Notes: a model not told the origin generated them from the sequence alone. Shown: positions 24,988-33,788, counted from the stretch's first letter. The stretch: 64,000 nucleotides of DNA from Streptomyces novaecaesareae (GCF_000716875.1 NZ_JNWQ01000001.1:62001-126000); one strand, 5' to 3'. Made by a program: numbers and translations.

Positions 24988-27900
24988 CTACGCGTCCTCG
25001 CGTTCGGCCAGCGCCAGGGTCGAGCCGCGCCGGCCCTTGCGGACCAGCAGCTGGGCCGGGATGCGGGAGCGCAGGTCGGCGACGTGGCTGACGATGCCGA
25101 CCGCGCGGTCCCGCTCGCGCAGGCCGTCGAGGACGTCCATCACCTCCTCCAGGGACTGCTCGTCCAGGCTGCCGAAGCCCTCGTCGATGAACAGGGTGTC
25201 GAGCGGCATCCCGCCAGCCTCGTCGGTCACCACGTCGGCCAGGCCGAGGGCGAGGGAGAGTGAGGCGAAGAAGCTCTCGCCGCCGGAGAGCGTCGAGGTG
25301 TCCCGTTCGGTGCCCGTCCAGGCGTCCACCACCCGCAGGGCCAGGCCCGAGCGCTTGTTGCCGCTGCCCCGGTCGTCGCTGTGCAGGAGGGTGTAGCGGC
25401 CGCCGGACATCCGGACCAGCCGGTCGCTGGCCGCCGCCGCGACCTGCTCCAGCCGGGCCGCCAGGACGTACGACTCCAGGCGCATCCGCAGCCGGTTCTC
25501 GGTGGAGGTGCCGGCGGCCAGTGCGGCGAGCCGGTTGATCCGCCCGTACCGGTCCAGCGCCGGGGCCAGCTCGGCGGCGAGCCCGGCGAGCTGCCGCCCG
25601 ATCGCGGCCAGTGCCCCGCACCGCTCGTCGGCCGCCGCCCGGACGGCGTGCGCCTGCCCGAGCCGGTCGGTGGCCTCGCGCAGCGCGGCCGCGGCGGCGG
25701 ACAGGTCGACCGGCGGACGGGCCGCGGCCTCGGCCAGCTCCGGCAGCGCCAGCTCGCGCCGGACGGCGGTGGTCTCCGCGCGGTGCCGCTCCAGCCGGGC
25801 CTCCAGCCGCTCGCGCTCCTCACGCGGCAGCAGCACGGCGAGTGCCGCCGCGGCGTCCGGGAAGCCCGCCGCGGCGGCGGCCTTGCCCAGCTCGTCCTCG
25901 GCCTCGTCGAGCCGGGCCGCCGCCTCCGTGCGGGCCCGGGCGGCTCCGGCCGCGGCGGCGACCTCCTCGGTGAGCCGGGCCAGGGCCGCGGCCCGGTCGG
26001 CGACCGAGGCCGCCTCGCCCCGGGCAGCCGCCACCCGGGCGGTCAGCGCCTCCCGCTCGGCGTCGAGCGCCTGCAGCCGGTCGGTGAGGACGGCGGTGCG
26101 CTCCTTGGCCTCGTGCAGTTCGTCACCACGGCGGGTGCGCTCCCGCGACAGCCGGGCGATCTCCTGCTCGACGCGGCCGAGCGCCTCGGCCGTGTGCCGG
26201 GCCTCCCGGTGCTCGCGTTCCAGCCCGGCGAGGGCCTGGGCGAGCACGTCCGTGGCGTCCGGACCGGCCGCTCCGGCGGCGGCCGCCTCGCGCACCCGCA
26301 GGGCGGTCAGCGCCTGGTCGGCCTCCGTCCAGGCCTGCTCGGCGGCGGCCTGGGCCCGGCGGGCCCGCTCCTCGTCCTCGGCGCCGACCCGGCTGCCGGG
26401 CGCCGCCTCCGCGGGCGCCGGGTGCTCGGGCGAGCCGCAGACCCGGCAGGCCTGGCCCGACCGCAGCTGCTCGGCCAGCTCGGCGGCCATGCCCGCCAGC
26501 CGTCGGTCCCGCAGGTCCAGACCGTGCTCGCGGGCGTCCAGGGCGGCGGCGCGCAGCTGCGTGACCCGTGGTTCGGCCGCCGAGATCTCGGCGCGCAGGC
26601 CGTCGCGCTCCCGGGCGGCGGCCAGGCGGGCGGCCGACTCGGCCCGCTGCCCGTCCAGTTGCTCGACCTTCGCGGTCGCGGCCCGGGCCTCGGAGTGCCG
26701 CTCCTCCAGGCGGGCCAGCTCGCCCTCGAACTCGGCCAGCCAGTCCTCGGCGTCCTCGGCCAGCTCCTCGGCGGCGCGCCGGTCCGCCGTCAAGGAGCGC
26801 TGCTCGCGGACGAGTTCGGCGCAGCGCCGCTCCTCCGCCCGGGCCGCCTCCAGCCGCACCACCCCGGCGCGCAGCCGCAGCTCGGCCTCGGCCAGCCCGG
26901 CGGCGTCGGCCCCGTCGAGCCCCCGGGCCTCCTCGCCGCGGGTGGCGGCCAGCGCCTCGCGGTGCCGGTGCTCCGCCGCCCGGGCGCGCCGGAAGGCCTC
27001 GGCCGCGCTCTCCCGCAGCCGCAGCGCGGACTCCACCCCGACCGCGTCCTGTGCGGCCGCCAGCCGCCGCCGGTCCTCCGCCGCCGCGGGCTCGAACCCG
27101 GCCAGCCGCTCGGCCCGGGCCAGGGCGTCCCGGTGCCGGCGCTGCCGCCCGGCCAGCTCCTCGGCGGCCTCGCGCCGCTGCTGGGCCGTGCGCTGCACGG
27201 CCTCGGCACCCGCCAACGCGGCCTCGGCGACGGCGAGCTGCTCGGCCGCGCCGCTGCGCAGCACCGCAGCCCAGCCGAGCACCCCGGCCGTCAGCCCGGC
27301 GTCGGCGTCCTCGGCCGGCACCCAGCCCTCGGCGGGCTCGGCATCAGGACCGGCCGCCTGCTCGGCCCTGCCGACGAGGTCGCGCAGCCGGCGCCGGCCG
27401 ACCTGGACCGCCGCCTCCTGGGCGCGCCGCTGCTCGGCGAGCCAGTCCTCGACGTGCCGGTACCGCTCGGTGTCGAACAGCCGCCGCAGCAGCTTGCCGC
27501 GCTCCTCCGAGTCGGCCTTGAGGAAGCGGGCGAAGTCGCCCTGCGGCAGCAGCACCACCTGGCAGAACTGGTCCCGGTTCATGCCGATCAGCCGGTGGAT
27601 CTCCTCCCCGGCCTCCTGGTGGGACTTGCTGAGCCCCCGCCAGCCCGGCGTGCCGTCGCCCGTGTCGTCGACCCACTCGCGCAGCAGGGTCTGCGCCCGT
27701 TCGACGGTGGTGCCGGCGCCGACCTTCTTCGGGCGCCGCTGCTCCGGCAGGCGGGTGACCTGGAGCCGCCGCCCGCCGAGGGTCAGCTCCAGCCGCACCT
27801 CGGTCAGCCGCTTCGGGTCGGCGTGGTCGCTGCGCAGCCGGGTGGACCGGCGGGTGCCCGGCGGCTCGCCGTAGAGGGCGAAGCAGACCGCGTCCAGCAC

Positions 27901-28029
27901 GCTGCTCTTGCCCGCGCCCGTCGCCCCGCGCAGCAGGAACAGCCCGCCGGCGGCGAGCGCGTCGAAGTCCACCGTCTCGGAGCCCGCGAACGGGCCGAAG
28001 GCGGTGACGGTGAGCCGGTGCAGCCTCAT
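24988..28029 (-). CDS. sbcC: Exonuclease SbcC, ATPase subunit
   Basis: A 1013-residue SMC/Rad50-like ATPase. The N-terminus has Walker A GATGAGKSS (residues 35-43). Long Ala/Glu/Arg-rich coiled coils flank the zinc hook CRVCGSPEHP near residue 525. The C-terminal lobe has the ABC signature LSGGESFFASLSLALGLADV and Walker B LDTLFIDEGFGSLDE. With SbcD it forms the Mre11-Rad50-type nuclease that opens hairpins and processes DNA ends, relevant to the many palindromes here. Its ATG overlaps the sbcD stop by 4 bp, so the genes are coupled. Length is typical. Confidence 0.97.
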   Translation of the reverse strand: MRLHRLTVTAFGPFAGSETVDFDALAAGGLFLLRGATGAGKSSVLDAVCFALYGEPPGTRRSTRLRSDHADPKRLTEVRLELTLGGRRLQVTRLPEQRRPKKVGAGTTVERAQTLLREWVDDTGDGTPGWRGLSKSHQEAGEEIHRLIGMNRDQFCQVVLLPQGDFARFLKADSEERGKLLRRLFDTERYRHVEDWLAEQRRAQEAAVQVGRRRLRDLVGRAEQAAGPDAEPAEGWVPAEDADAGLTAGVLGWAAVLRSGAAEQLAVAEAALAGAEAVQRTAQQRREAAEELAGRQRRHRDALARAERLAGFEPAAAEDRRRLAAAQDAVGVESALRLRESAAEAFRRARAAEHRHREALAATRGEEARGLDGADAAGLAEAELRLRAGVVRLEAARAEERRCAELVREQRSLTADRRAAEELAEDAEDWLAEFEGELARLEERHSEARAATAKVEQLDGQRAESAARLAAARERDGLRAEISAAEPRVTQLRAAALDAREHGLDLRDRRLAGMAAELAEQLRSGQACRVCGSPEHPAPAEAAPGSRVGAEDEERARRAQAAAEQAWTEADQALTALRVREAAAAGAAGPDATDVLAQALAGLEREHREARHTAEALGRVEQEIARLSRERTRRGDELHEAKERTAVLTDRLQALDAEREALTARVAAARGEAASVADRAAALARLTEEVAAAAGAARARTEAAARLDEAEDELGKAAAAAGFPDAAAALAVLLPREERERLEARLERHRAETTAVRRELALPELAEAAARPPVDLSAAAAALREATDRLGQAHAVRAAADERCGALAAIGRQLAGLAAELAPALDRYGRINRLAALAAGTSTENRLRMRLESYVLAARLEQVAAAASDRLVRMSGGRYTLLHSDDRGSGNKRSGLALRVVDAWTGTERDTSTLSGGESFFASLSLALGLADVVTDEAGGMPLDTLFIDEGFGSLDEQSLEEVMDVLDGLRERDRAVGIVSHVADLRSRIPAQLLVRKGRRGSTLALAEREDA

Positions 28030-29195
28030 CGGGGCAGGTCCGCCTTCCGGTCGGCGCTCTCCCGGACGTGCTCGAAGCCCTCGCGCAGCCAGCCCAGCTC
28101 GTCCGGCTCCGGCTCGGCCCCGGGGCGGACGTGCCGCAGGAAGCCCTCGGCGATCTCCAGGTCGGCCCGGCCGGTGACCCGCGCCGCGTACGAGCGGGAC
28201 GGCTCGGCCTCGCTCTCCGCGGGGTCGAACAGCAGCTGGAGGGTGTGCGGGAAACGGCGGCGCAGCTTCTCCATCGGCTCGCTCGGCCGGGCCGCGTCGG
28301 TGAGCGTGGCCTGCACCCAGGACTGCTCGTGCTCGGCGTACTCCTCGTCGGTGAGCAGCGCGTCGAGGGTGCCGCGCAGAGTGGCGAGGCGGCGCGGCTC
28401 GGGGCAGGGGAGGCGCTCGGCGGCCACCGAGCCGTCGGCGGCGAGGTCGACCAGCCACATGGTCTTGCGCTGCTTCGCCTCGGAGAAGGAGTAGGCGAGC
28501 GGGGAGCCGCTGTAGCGCAGGTGCGGGGCGAGCGTCTGGCAGCCGTGCAGGTGGCCGAGCGCGGCGTAGTGCACCCCGTCGAACACCGAGGCGGGCACCG
28601 AGGCGACGCCGCCGACCGCGATGTCCCGCTCGCTGTCGCTCGGCGCGCCGCCGGTGACGAAGGCGTGCGCCAGCACCACCGCCCGGGTGCCGGCCGGGCG
28701 TGCCGCCAGGTCGGCCCGCACCTCGTCCATCGCCGCCCCGAGCACCGCCGCGTGCCCGCCCCTGGCCAGCCCGAACCGCTCGCGCACCAGCGTCGGCTCC
28801 AGGTACGGCAGCCCGTACACCGCCACCGGACCGTGCGCGTCCGCCAGCACCACCGGCTCGGCGCACTGGCCCGGATCCGTCCGCAGGTGGATCCCGGCCC
28901 GCCCGATCAGGCCCGCCCCGACCCCCAGCCGGCGGGCCGAGTCGTGGTTGCCGCTGATGAACACCGTCGGCACCCCGAGGTCCGCCAGCCGGTGCAGCAC
29001 GTCGTCGAACATCGCGACCGCTTCCAGCCCCGGCAGCGCCCGGTCGTAGACGTCTCCGGCGACCAGCACGGCGTCCACGCCCTCGGCCCGGACCACGTCC
29101 ACCAGGTGGTCCAGGAAGGCGCGCTGGGCGTCGTGCAGGCTCTCCCGGTGGAACGAGCGCCCGAGATGCCAGTCGGAGGTATGCAGCAGTCGCAT
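28026..29195 (-). CDS. sbcD: Exonuclease SbcD, nuclease subunit
   Basis: A 389-residue Mre11-like metallophosphoesterase. It begins MRLLHTSDWHLGR and contains GDVYDR, SGNHDS, AHAF and GHLHG, the metal-binding motifs in order. It works in complex with SbcC on double-strand ends and hairpins. The ATG lies about 8 nt from the -10 hexamer of a RecA-NDp-type promoter (29204-29226), so the mRNA is probably leaderless or nearly so, and transcription should be DNA-damage inducible. Confidence 0.97.
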   Translation of the reverse strand: MRLLHTSDWHLGRSFHRESLHDAQRAFLDHLVDVVRAEGVDAVLVAGDVYDRALPGLEAVAMFDDVLHRLADLGVPTVFISGNHDSARRLGVGAGLIGRAGIHLRTDPGQCAEPVVLADAHGPVAVYGLPYLEPTLVRERFGLARGGHAAVLGAAMDEVRADLAARPAGTRAVVLAHAFVTGGAPSDSERDIAVGGVASVPASVFDGVHYAALGHLHGCQTLAPHLRYSGSPLAYSFSEAKQRKTMWLVDLAADGSVAAERLPCPEPRRLATLRGTLDALLTDEEYAEHEQSWVQATLTDAARPSEPMEKLRRRFPHTLQLLFDPAESEAEPSRSYAARVTGRADLEIAEGFLRHVRPGAEPEPDELGWLREGFEHVRESADRKADLPR

Positions 29196-29203
29196 GGTCC
29201 CCG

Positions 29204-29226
29204 ACCCTAACCCGCACCACTGACAA
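29204..29226 (-). promoter_or_regulatory. RecA-NDp (PafBC-type) promoter of sbcDC
   Basis: On the minus strand TTGTCAGTG, 8 nt, then TAGGGT. This fits the published mycobacterial consensus TTGTCRGTG-N8-TANNNT for LexA-independent DNA-damage promoters driven by PafBC. The start codon at 29195 lies about 8 nt downstream. Confidence 0.8.
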
Positions 29227-29344
29227 TCCCGCCCGGACCGGCTGAGGCATCCGTCCCACCGGCCCCGGGGGCGGGGGTCGCCGGGCGCGCCGCCGGGGCC
29301 CCGTGGCTCTCCGCGGCCACCGGTGTTCGATTACTCGGGGTGGA

Positions 29345-29367
29345 TTGTCAGTGGCTCTGTGTATGTT
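29345..29367 (+). promoter_or_regulatory. RecA-NDp (PafBC-type) promoter of the divergent unknown gene
   Basis: TTGTCAGTG (29345-29353), 8 nt, then TATGTT (29362-29367), a full match to TTGTCRGTG-N8-TANNNT. Together with the minus-strand copy it forms a 13-bp inverted repeat (29217-29229 with 29342-29354). Confidence 0.8.
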
Positions 29368-29443
29368 CCTCGACGTCGGCGGCCCCGCGCTTCGGGGTGG
29401 CCGGCGTCGTCGGGTGTCGGGCGAGTGAGGAGCAGGAGGAGCC

Positions 29444-30592
29444 ATGGCTGTGGTGCGGGCGCTGGTGCGCGAGGTGGTGGGTGCCGCGGGGCGGCGTCGG
29501 CGGGTGCTGGCGCTGTCCGGGCGGAGGCCGGGGGCGGGCGGCGGCGGAGCGCCGGCCGGCGGGTCCGGTGGGGCGGCGCCGCCCGCGGGGGGCCGGCCGC
29601 CGGGCGGGCGAGCGGGATCGGGTGGGGCGCGGGCGCGGCGCGGCGGGCGGGCCCGGGGAGCTCCGCCGCCGCAGCCGGTCGCGGTGGCGCTGGCCGTCGG
29701 GGCCGGGGACTTCGCCGGGCTGGCGCGGTACGGGCTGTTCGGCGAGCTCGGCCACCGGGACTACCTGCGGCGCGCGGAGGAGCAGCTGGCGGCCCTGTAC
29801 CGGCAGGGGCTGGAGGTGCACCTGAGGGTCCTGGAGGCGCGCGACTTCGAGGACTACTGCGAGGCGCTCGGCCTCGACCCCAGGGAGCCTGCCGCCCGGG
29901 TCGCGTACGCGGGCGATCCCGAGCTGGCCGGGGAGCCGTTCGTCTACGCGGGGGAGCGGCTGGCCGAGCTGCTGCCGGTGTTGGTGGACGACCACCGGGC
30001 CCGCGTGCGGATGTCCGTGGCCTGCGCGGCACTGCTGGACGCCGTCGGCGACGACCCGGCCGGGCAGCGCCGGATGGCGACGGTGATGCGGTACGTGACG
30101 TCGGTGTACCTGGCGCTGGCCGAGGGCGCGGGGGAGGGCTGCCACCTGCTGACGCTGCGCTGCCACGGCCCCGAGGACGGTGAGGAGCTGACCTCGGCGG
30201 TGGACGTCTGTGTGGAGGAGGGGCGGCTGTACCCCGCGGGCCGGGACACCGAGGCGTTCTGCGTCACGCTGGCGGCGGGCGTGGCCTGCGGCGGTGCGGG
30301 GGCGCTGCTGCTGCACGGCGATCCGTCGGCGGGCGGCCGGGGCGGCCAGGGCGGCCCGCCGACGAGCGACGCGGCGGATCCCCCGGTCGGCGGCGCCCGG
30401 GCCCGGCCGGTCGTGCGCGGCTGGGCGCTGGCCGACGGGCGGCTGCGGCCGATGACCGCGCACGAGGTGTTCGACGAGCTGGCCGACGACGCCGCGCGTG
30501 GGCTGCCGTTCCCGCCGGGGGTGGATCCCCGGCCGGGGTTCCCCCTGCCCGGGTTCCCGGGCCCCCGGGAGGGGGGTGGGCCGCTGGGGTGA
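29444..30592 (+). CDS. Protein of unknown function, probably DNA-damage inducible
   Basis: A 382-residue protein I cannot assign. Residues 1-78 are Gly/Ala/Arg-rich and look disordered. From about residue 79 (VAVALAVGAGDFAGLARYGLFGE) a folded acidic domain follows, with YLRRAEEQLAALYRQGLEVHLRVLEARDFEDYCEALGLDP and MRYVTSVYLALAEG. A Pro/Gly-rich tail ends it. No membrane segment or catalytic signature is seen. The ATG follows AGGAGGA. It has a RecA-NDp-type promoter of its own, divergent from that of sbcDC. The stop overlaps the next possible start (GTGA). A role in the damage response is inferred from the promoter only. Confidence 0.75.
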   Translation: MAVVRALVREVVGAAGRRRRVLALSGRRPGAGGGGAPAGGSGGAAPPAGGRPPGGRAGSGGARARRGGRARGAPPPQPVAVALAVGAGDFAGLARYGLFGELGHRDYLRRAEEQLAALYRQGLEVHLRVLEARDFEDYCEALGLDPREPAARVAYAGDPELAGEPFVYAGERLAELLPVLVDDHRARVRMSVACAALLDAVGDDPAGQRRMATVMRYVTSVYLALAEGAGEGCHLLTLRCHGPEDGEELTSAVDVCVEEGRLYPAGRDTEAFCVTLAAGVACGGAGALLLHGDPSAGGRGGQGGPPTSDAADPPVGGARARPVVRGWALADGRLRPMTAHEVFDELADDAARGLPFPPGVDPRPGFPLPGFPGPREGGGPLG

Positions 30593-30900
30593 GCAGGGCG
30601 TCGGCCGCCTCCGCATCCGCCATGCGGCGCTGGGGACTGTTCATCGACCGCCTGTTCGGGGAAGATTCGGAGAAGATCAACAGCAGGAGCGCGGTTCCCC
30701 ACGCCGCCGCTCCGGCCGCTCCGCTCCGTACCGCGCCCTGCAGGTCCTCTCCGCGCACCGCCGGTCCGGCGAGCCCGACAGCGAGAGGGGGACGCATGAG
30801 CGAGCGGAGCGAGCTCGGCGCCGGAGGGTGCGTGCGGACGGGCGCCGCTGCCGATGACTCGTCCGATGCCTCCGCCGAGCGCTGCGAGGCCGGAGCATGA
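30589..30900 (+). CDS. Possible small coupled ORF between the unknown gene and the NUDIX gene
   Basis: A 103-codon frame whose GTG overlaps the upstream stop (GTGA) and whose TGA overlaps the NUDIX start (ATGA). These exact overlaps are typical of real operon members. The sequence itself is weak evidence: Ala/Ser/Arg-rich, only MRRWGLFIDRLFGEDSEKI looks protein-like, and no family is recognised. An internal ATG is at 30622. It may instead be a spacer that permits translational coupling. Confidence 0.35.
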   Translation: MSRASAASASAMRRWGLFIDRLFGEDSEKINSRSAVPHAAAPAAPLRTAPCRSSPRTAGPASPTARGGRMSERSELGAGGCVRTGAAADDSSDASAERCEAGA

Positions 30901-31535
30901 GCCCGATCGAGTACAGCGCGGAGATCGCCGAACTGCTCGGGAAGGTGCGGCGGCGCCCCACGGCGGGCTGGCCGTGGCGGCCGGGCGAACAGGTGCCGGA
31001 CGGGCTGCCGGTCAAGCAGTCCTGGGGGTGGCTGTTCGCCCCGGACGGGCGGGTGCTGACCCTGGTCAACCCCAGGGACGGGATCTGCTCGCTGCCCGGC
31101 GGCTCGTTGGAGCCGGAGGACGCCGGGGACCCGGCGGCCGCCCTGGCTCGGGAGGCCGCCGAGGAGGCGCAGGCGGTGATCGGCCGGCCGTACTACCTCG
31201 GCTACCTCTACGACCGGGTCGGTTCGGCGAACGGCGGGCACGAATGCGCCCGGGTCCGGATGGCGGCCGCGCTGCGGGCGGTCGGTCCGAGCGTGGCCGA
31301 CCCGGCCTCGGGCCGGCACTACCGGCGGCTGCTGGTCGCGCCGGGGCTCGCCGTCGAGCTGCTCGGTTGGGGCGGGCCCGGGCTGCGCCAGGCACGGGCG
31401 GCGGTCGCCACCGCCGTCCGCTGGCTCGGCGTGCCCGCTGCCGCGAACGAGACGATCGAGGAGCTCCCGGTCGAGGGCTGCGTGATCTCCCCGGGCACCG
31501 TGTACCGGGGCCCGGGCGGCGGTCACCCGTTCTGA
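30897..31535 (+). CDS. NUDIX hydrolase
   Basis: A 212-residue NUDIX protein. The box reads GGSLEPEDAGDPAAALAREAAEEAQAVIG, which keeps the REAAEE metal-binding core but has a longer first half than the standard GX5EX7REUXEEXGU. A conserved WGWLFAPDGRVLTLVNPRDG precedes it. The family hydrolyses nucleoside diphosphates linked to other groups, sometimes cleaning oxidised nucleotides. It ends the cluster that starts at the damage-type promoter, so a nucleotide-pool role is possible but inferred. Confidence 0.88.
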   Translation: MSPIEYSAEIAELLGKVRRRPTAGWPWRPGEQVPDGLPVKQSWGWLFAPDGRVLTLVNPRDGICSLPGGSLEPEDAGDPAAALAREAAEEAQAVIGRPYYLGYLYDRVGSANGGHECARVRMAAALRAVGPSVADPASGRHYRRLLVAPGLAVELLGWGGPGLRQARAAVATAVRWLGVPAAANETIEELPVEGCVISPGTVYRGPGGGHPF

Positions 31536-31927
31536 GGGAGGCTCACTCCGAGGCCACCCGCACCTGCGGCCGCCGCGGCCACCTCGCGCTCGCCGAGGTC
31601 CGTGCGTGCCCTTTGCGGTCCTCGCGCGCCCGTCGTCGCGCTCTGGCACCCGTCGTCGACGCGCGTTGAAACTGGCCCAAGGGGGGGCCGGAGCTTAACT
31701 CCTGGTTGAAGTTGCCCTGAACCTCCGGAAGTTGCCGGTCTACGCGCGCAGTACTACGCGCGTCAAAACGCACCCGCGCTGACCAGTACGAACTCACCGA
31801 CTGTCGGCGGCAGTTCACTTCTCCGTTATCGGACGGTCCGTCAATATCTTTGGCATGAGCGCTTCCGGGTTCACCTACCGCCTGGTATTTCTTCTGTGAC
31901 CCCCCGCCAGCCCCACCTGGAGGTGTG
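31536..31927. promoter_or_regulatory. Upstream region of the SGNH hydrolase gene
   Basis: 392 bp with no gene. The right half (31680-31860) is relatively AT-rich and includes a CTACGCGCG direct repeat near 31740-31760. It probably holds the promoter and a long leader for the secreted hydrolase; no riboswitch fold is recognised. A GGAGGTG site precedes the start. Confidence 0.4.
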
Positions 31928-32725
31928 ATGATCCGCCCTGCCCGTGCCCTGTCCATTGCCGCGATTGCGGCAGGTCTGACCATGACGACGCTCTTCGCCG
32001 CCTCGTCCGCCAGCGCCGCCGGTGTCAACTACGTAGCCCTCGGGGACTCGTACTCCTCCGGTGTCGGCGCCGGCAGCTACCTGAACGACGGCAGCAACTG
32101 CAAACGCAGCACCAACGCGTACCCGTACCTCTGGAAGAACGCGCACTCGCCGTCCTCCTTCAAGTTCGTCGCCTGTACGGGCGCCCGAACTGGTGACATC
32201 CTCAACAGCCAGATCTCCGCCCTGGACTCCAGCACCACGCTGGTCAGCATCTCGGTCGGCGGCAACGACGCGGGCTTCGCCAGCACCATGCAGACCTGTG
32301 TCCTGAGCTCCGACGACGACTGCATCAACGCCGTCAACACCGCCAAGAACTACGCGCTCAACACCCTGCCCGGCCAGCTGGACAACGTGTACTCGGCCAT
32401 CAAGGCCAAGGCCCCCAACGCCCACGTCGTGGTGATGGGCTACCCGCGCATCTACAAGATCGGCGGCGACTGCATCTTCGGCATCGGCGACACCAAGCGC
32501 ACCGCCATCAACGGTGCCGCCGACACCCTGGACGGCGTCCTCGCCAAGCGCGCCGCCAACGCCGGCTTCGCCTTCGGCGACGTCCGCAGCATCTTCACCG
32601 GCCACGAGATCTGCGGCAACCTCACCACCTGGCTCAACAGCACCACCCTGCCGGTCGACGAGAGCTACCACCCGAAGGCCGTCGGCCAGTCCGGTGGCTA
32701 CCTCCCGGTCTTCTCGCAGTCGTAA
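31928..32725 (+). CDS. Secreted SGNH/GDSL hydrolase
   Basis: A 265-residue secreted lipase/esterase of the SGNH fold. The signal peptide ends near SASAAG (about residue 30). Block I is VALGDSYSSGVGAG with the catalytic Ser, block II carries the Gly, block III VGGNDAGF the Asn, and block V DESYHP the Asp and His. Six Cys residues suggest three disulfides, as in the Streptomyces SGNH lipases. Probable activity is on esters or acyl lipids outside the cell. ATG at 31928 follows GGAGGTGTG; a GTG one codon earlier is possible. A strong hairpin follows. Confidence 0.94.
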   Translation: MIRPARALSIAAIAAGLTMTTLFAASSASAAGVNYVALGDSYSSGVGAGSYLNDGSNCKRSTNAYPYLWKNAHSPSSFKFVACTGARTGDILNSQISALDSSTTLVSISVGGNDAGFASTMQTCVLSSDDDCINAVNTAKNYALNTLPGQLDNVYSAIKAKAPNAHVVVMGYPRIYKIGGDCIFGIGDTKRTAINGAADTLDGVLAKRAANAGFAFGDVRSIFTGHEICGNLTTWLNSTTLPVDESYHPKAVGQSGGYLPVFSQS

Positions 32726-32786
32726 CGCCCGTCCGGCGGCCCGTCGGCATCCGACACCGCCGCACCGCCGCACCGCCGCACCGCGA

Positions 32787-32830
32787 GTGCCGCCGCCCCC
32801 TCCAGAGGCGCGAGGAGGGGGCGGCGGCAC
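32787..32830. terminator. Bidirectional terminator between SGNH hydrolase and the fusion reductase
   Basis: Perfect 17-bp arms (32787-32803 and 32814-32830) around a 10-nt loop, located between two convergent stop codons. Preceded by CCGCACCG short repeats. Confidence 0.8.
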
Positions 32831-32837
32831 CGGTGTT

Positions 32838-33788
32838 TCAGCTTCCGTTCGCGGCAGGCTCGGCTGTGGAGGGCTTGGTCGAACCCGGCTTGGCCGGTCC
32901 GGGCTTGGCCGGGCCTGGCCCGGTCGGCGGGAAGGGGATGCCCGCCAGGACCGGCAGCAGCTCCGCCTCCTCGTAGTCGAGGTGCGCCTCCAGCTCGGCC
33001 GACATCCGGTCCAGCTCGGCCCGGAGCCGCTCCGGTTCGGTGACCGCGATTCCGGCCAGCTGCTCCACCAGCTGCTCCTTGATCAGCCCGATGGCCCGGT
33101 GCTGCTCGTCGAGCCGCGCCAGCACGTCGGCCAGCGCCGGGTGGTTGCGCGCAAGGGCGGGGAAGATCGCCGCGTCCTCGCCGATGTGATGGTGCATCAG
33201 CCCGTCGCAGAACGCCAGGCAGTGCTGCCGCAGCTGCAGCCCGAGCCCGGCCGGTCGGCCGGGAACGTGGGTGTGCGCCTCCTCCCGTACGTGGCGCAGC
33301 TGGGCGCGCAGCCAGGTGTGCGCCTCCAGCAGCTTGTCGGCGAGGGTGCGCACCACGGGCGCCGGGCCGCCGGCCGGGGGCTCGGGCCGTTCCAGGACGA
33401 CGACCGGCAACTCGCGTTCGGTCTGCGCCTGGTAGTCGCCGTACCCCGGCGCCGCCCGGACGACGGCGGCGAACAGCCGCTCCCGGCGGGCGCCTTCGGC
33501 GGGGACGGCGATCACGTCGAAGGCCTCGGTGCCGAGTTCGACCCGGACCACCGGGTGGGCCAACAGGTTGCGGTACCACTGCGGGTGCTCCGGCGCCCCG
33601 GCGGCCGAGGCGACGACCAGGATCAGCCCCTCCGCCCGGACGTACCCGAGCGGCACGGTGTGCGGCCGCCCGGACCGGGCCCCGGTGGTGGTCAGCAACA
33701 GCAGGTCGCCGCCCTCGAACGGGCCGCCGACCCGCCCGCCGTTGGCGCGGAACTCCTCGATGACATTCAGGTTGAAAGACATGGGCAT
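32838..33788 (-). CDS. Deazaflavin-dependent nitroreductase / hemerythrin fusion
   Basis: A 316-residue two-domain protein. Residues about 1-130 are a DDN-type F420 (deazaflavin) reductase: GGPFEGGDLLLLTTTGARSGRPHTVPLGY, then PQWYRNLLAHPVVRVELG. After VVRTLADKLLEAH the second domain (about 150-285) is an HHE hemerythrin cation-binding domain, with HHHIGEDAAIFPAL, DEQHRAIG and HLDYEEAELLPVL supplying di-iron ligands. A (G)PAKPG-type repeat tail ends it. Fused proteins of this kind occur in actinobacteria; a redox or oxidative-stress role is inferred. Start at 33788; the ATG at 33782 is an alternative. Confidence 0.9.
   Translation of the reverse strand: MPMSFNLNVIEEFRANGGRVGGPFEGGDLLLLTTTGARSGRPHTVPLGYVRAEGLILVVASAAGAPEHPQWYRNLLAHPVVRVELGTEAFDVIAVPAEGARRERLFAAVVRAAPGYGDYQAQTERELPVVVLERPEPPAGGPAPVVRTLADKLLEAHTWLRAQLRHVREEAHTHVPGRPAGLGLQLRQHCLAFCDGLMHHHIGEDAAIFPALARNHPALADVLARLDEQHRAIGLIKEQLVEQLAGIAVTEPERLRAELDRMSAELEAHLDYEEAELLPVLAGIPFPPTGPGPAKPGPAKPGSTKPSTAEPAANGS

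Noticed and set aside
25381..28494. Plus-strand open frame of more than 1000 codons over sbcC
   Set aside because: Shadow of sbcC; the sbcC frame has all the ATPase motifs and this one has none.
30790..30900. GAGCGAGCGGAGCGAGC motif as an insertion-sequence end
   Set aside because: No inverted partner, target duplication or transposase; this kind of sequence is common in actinomycete coding starts.
31740..31765. CTACGCGCG direct repeats as an attachment site
   Set aside because: No integrase, tRNA gene or second copy defining a mobile element was found.
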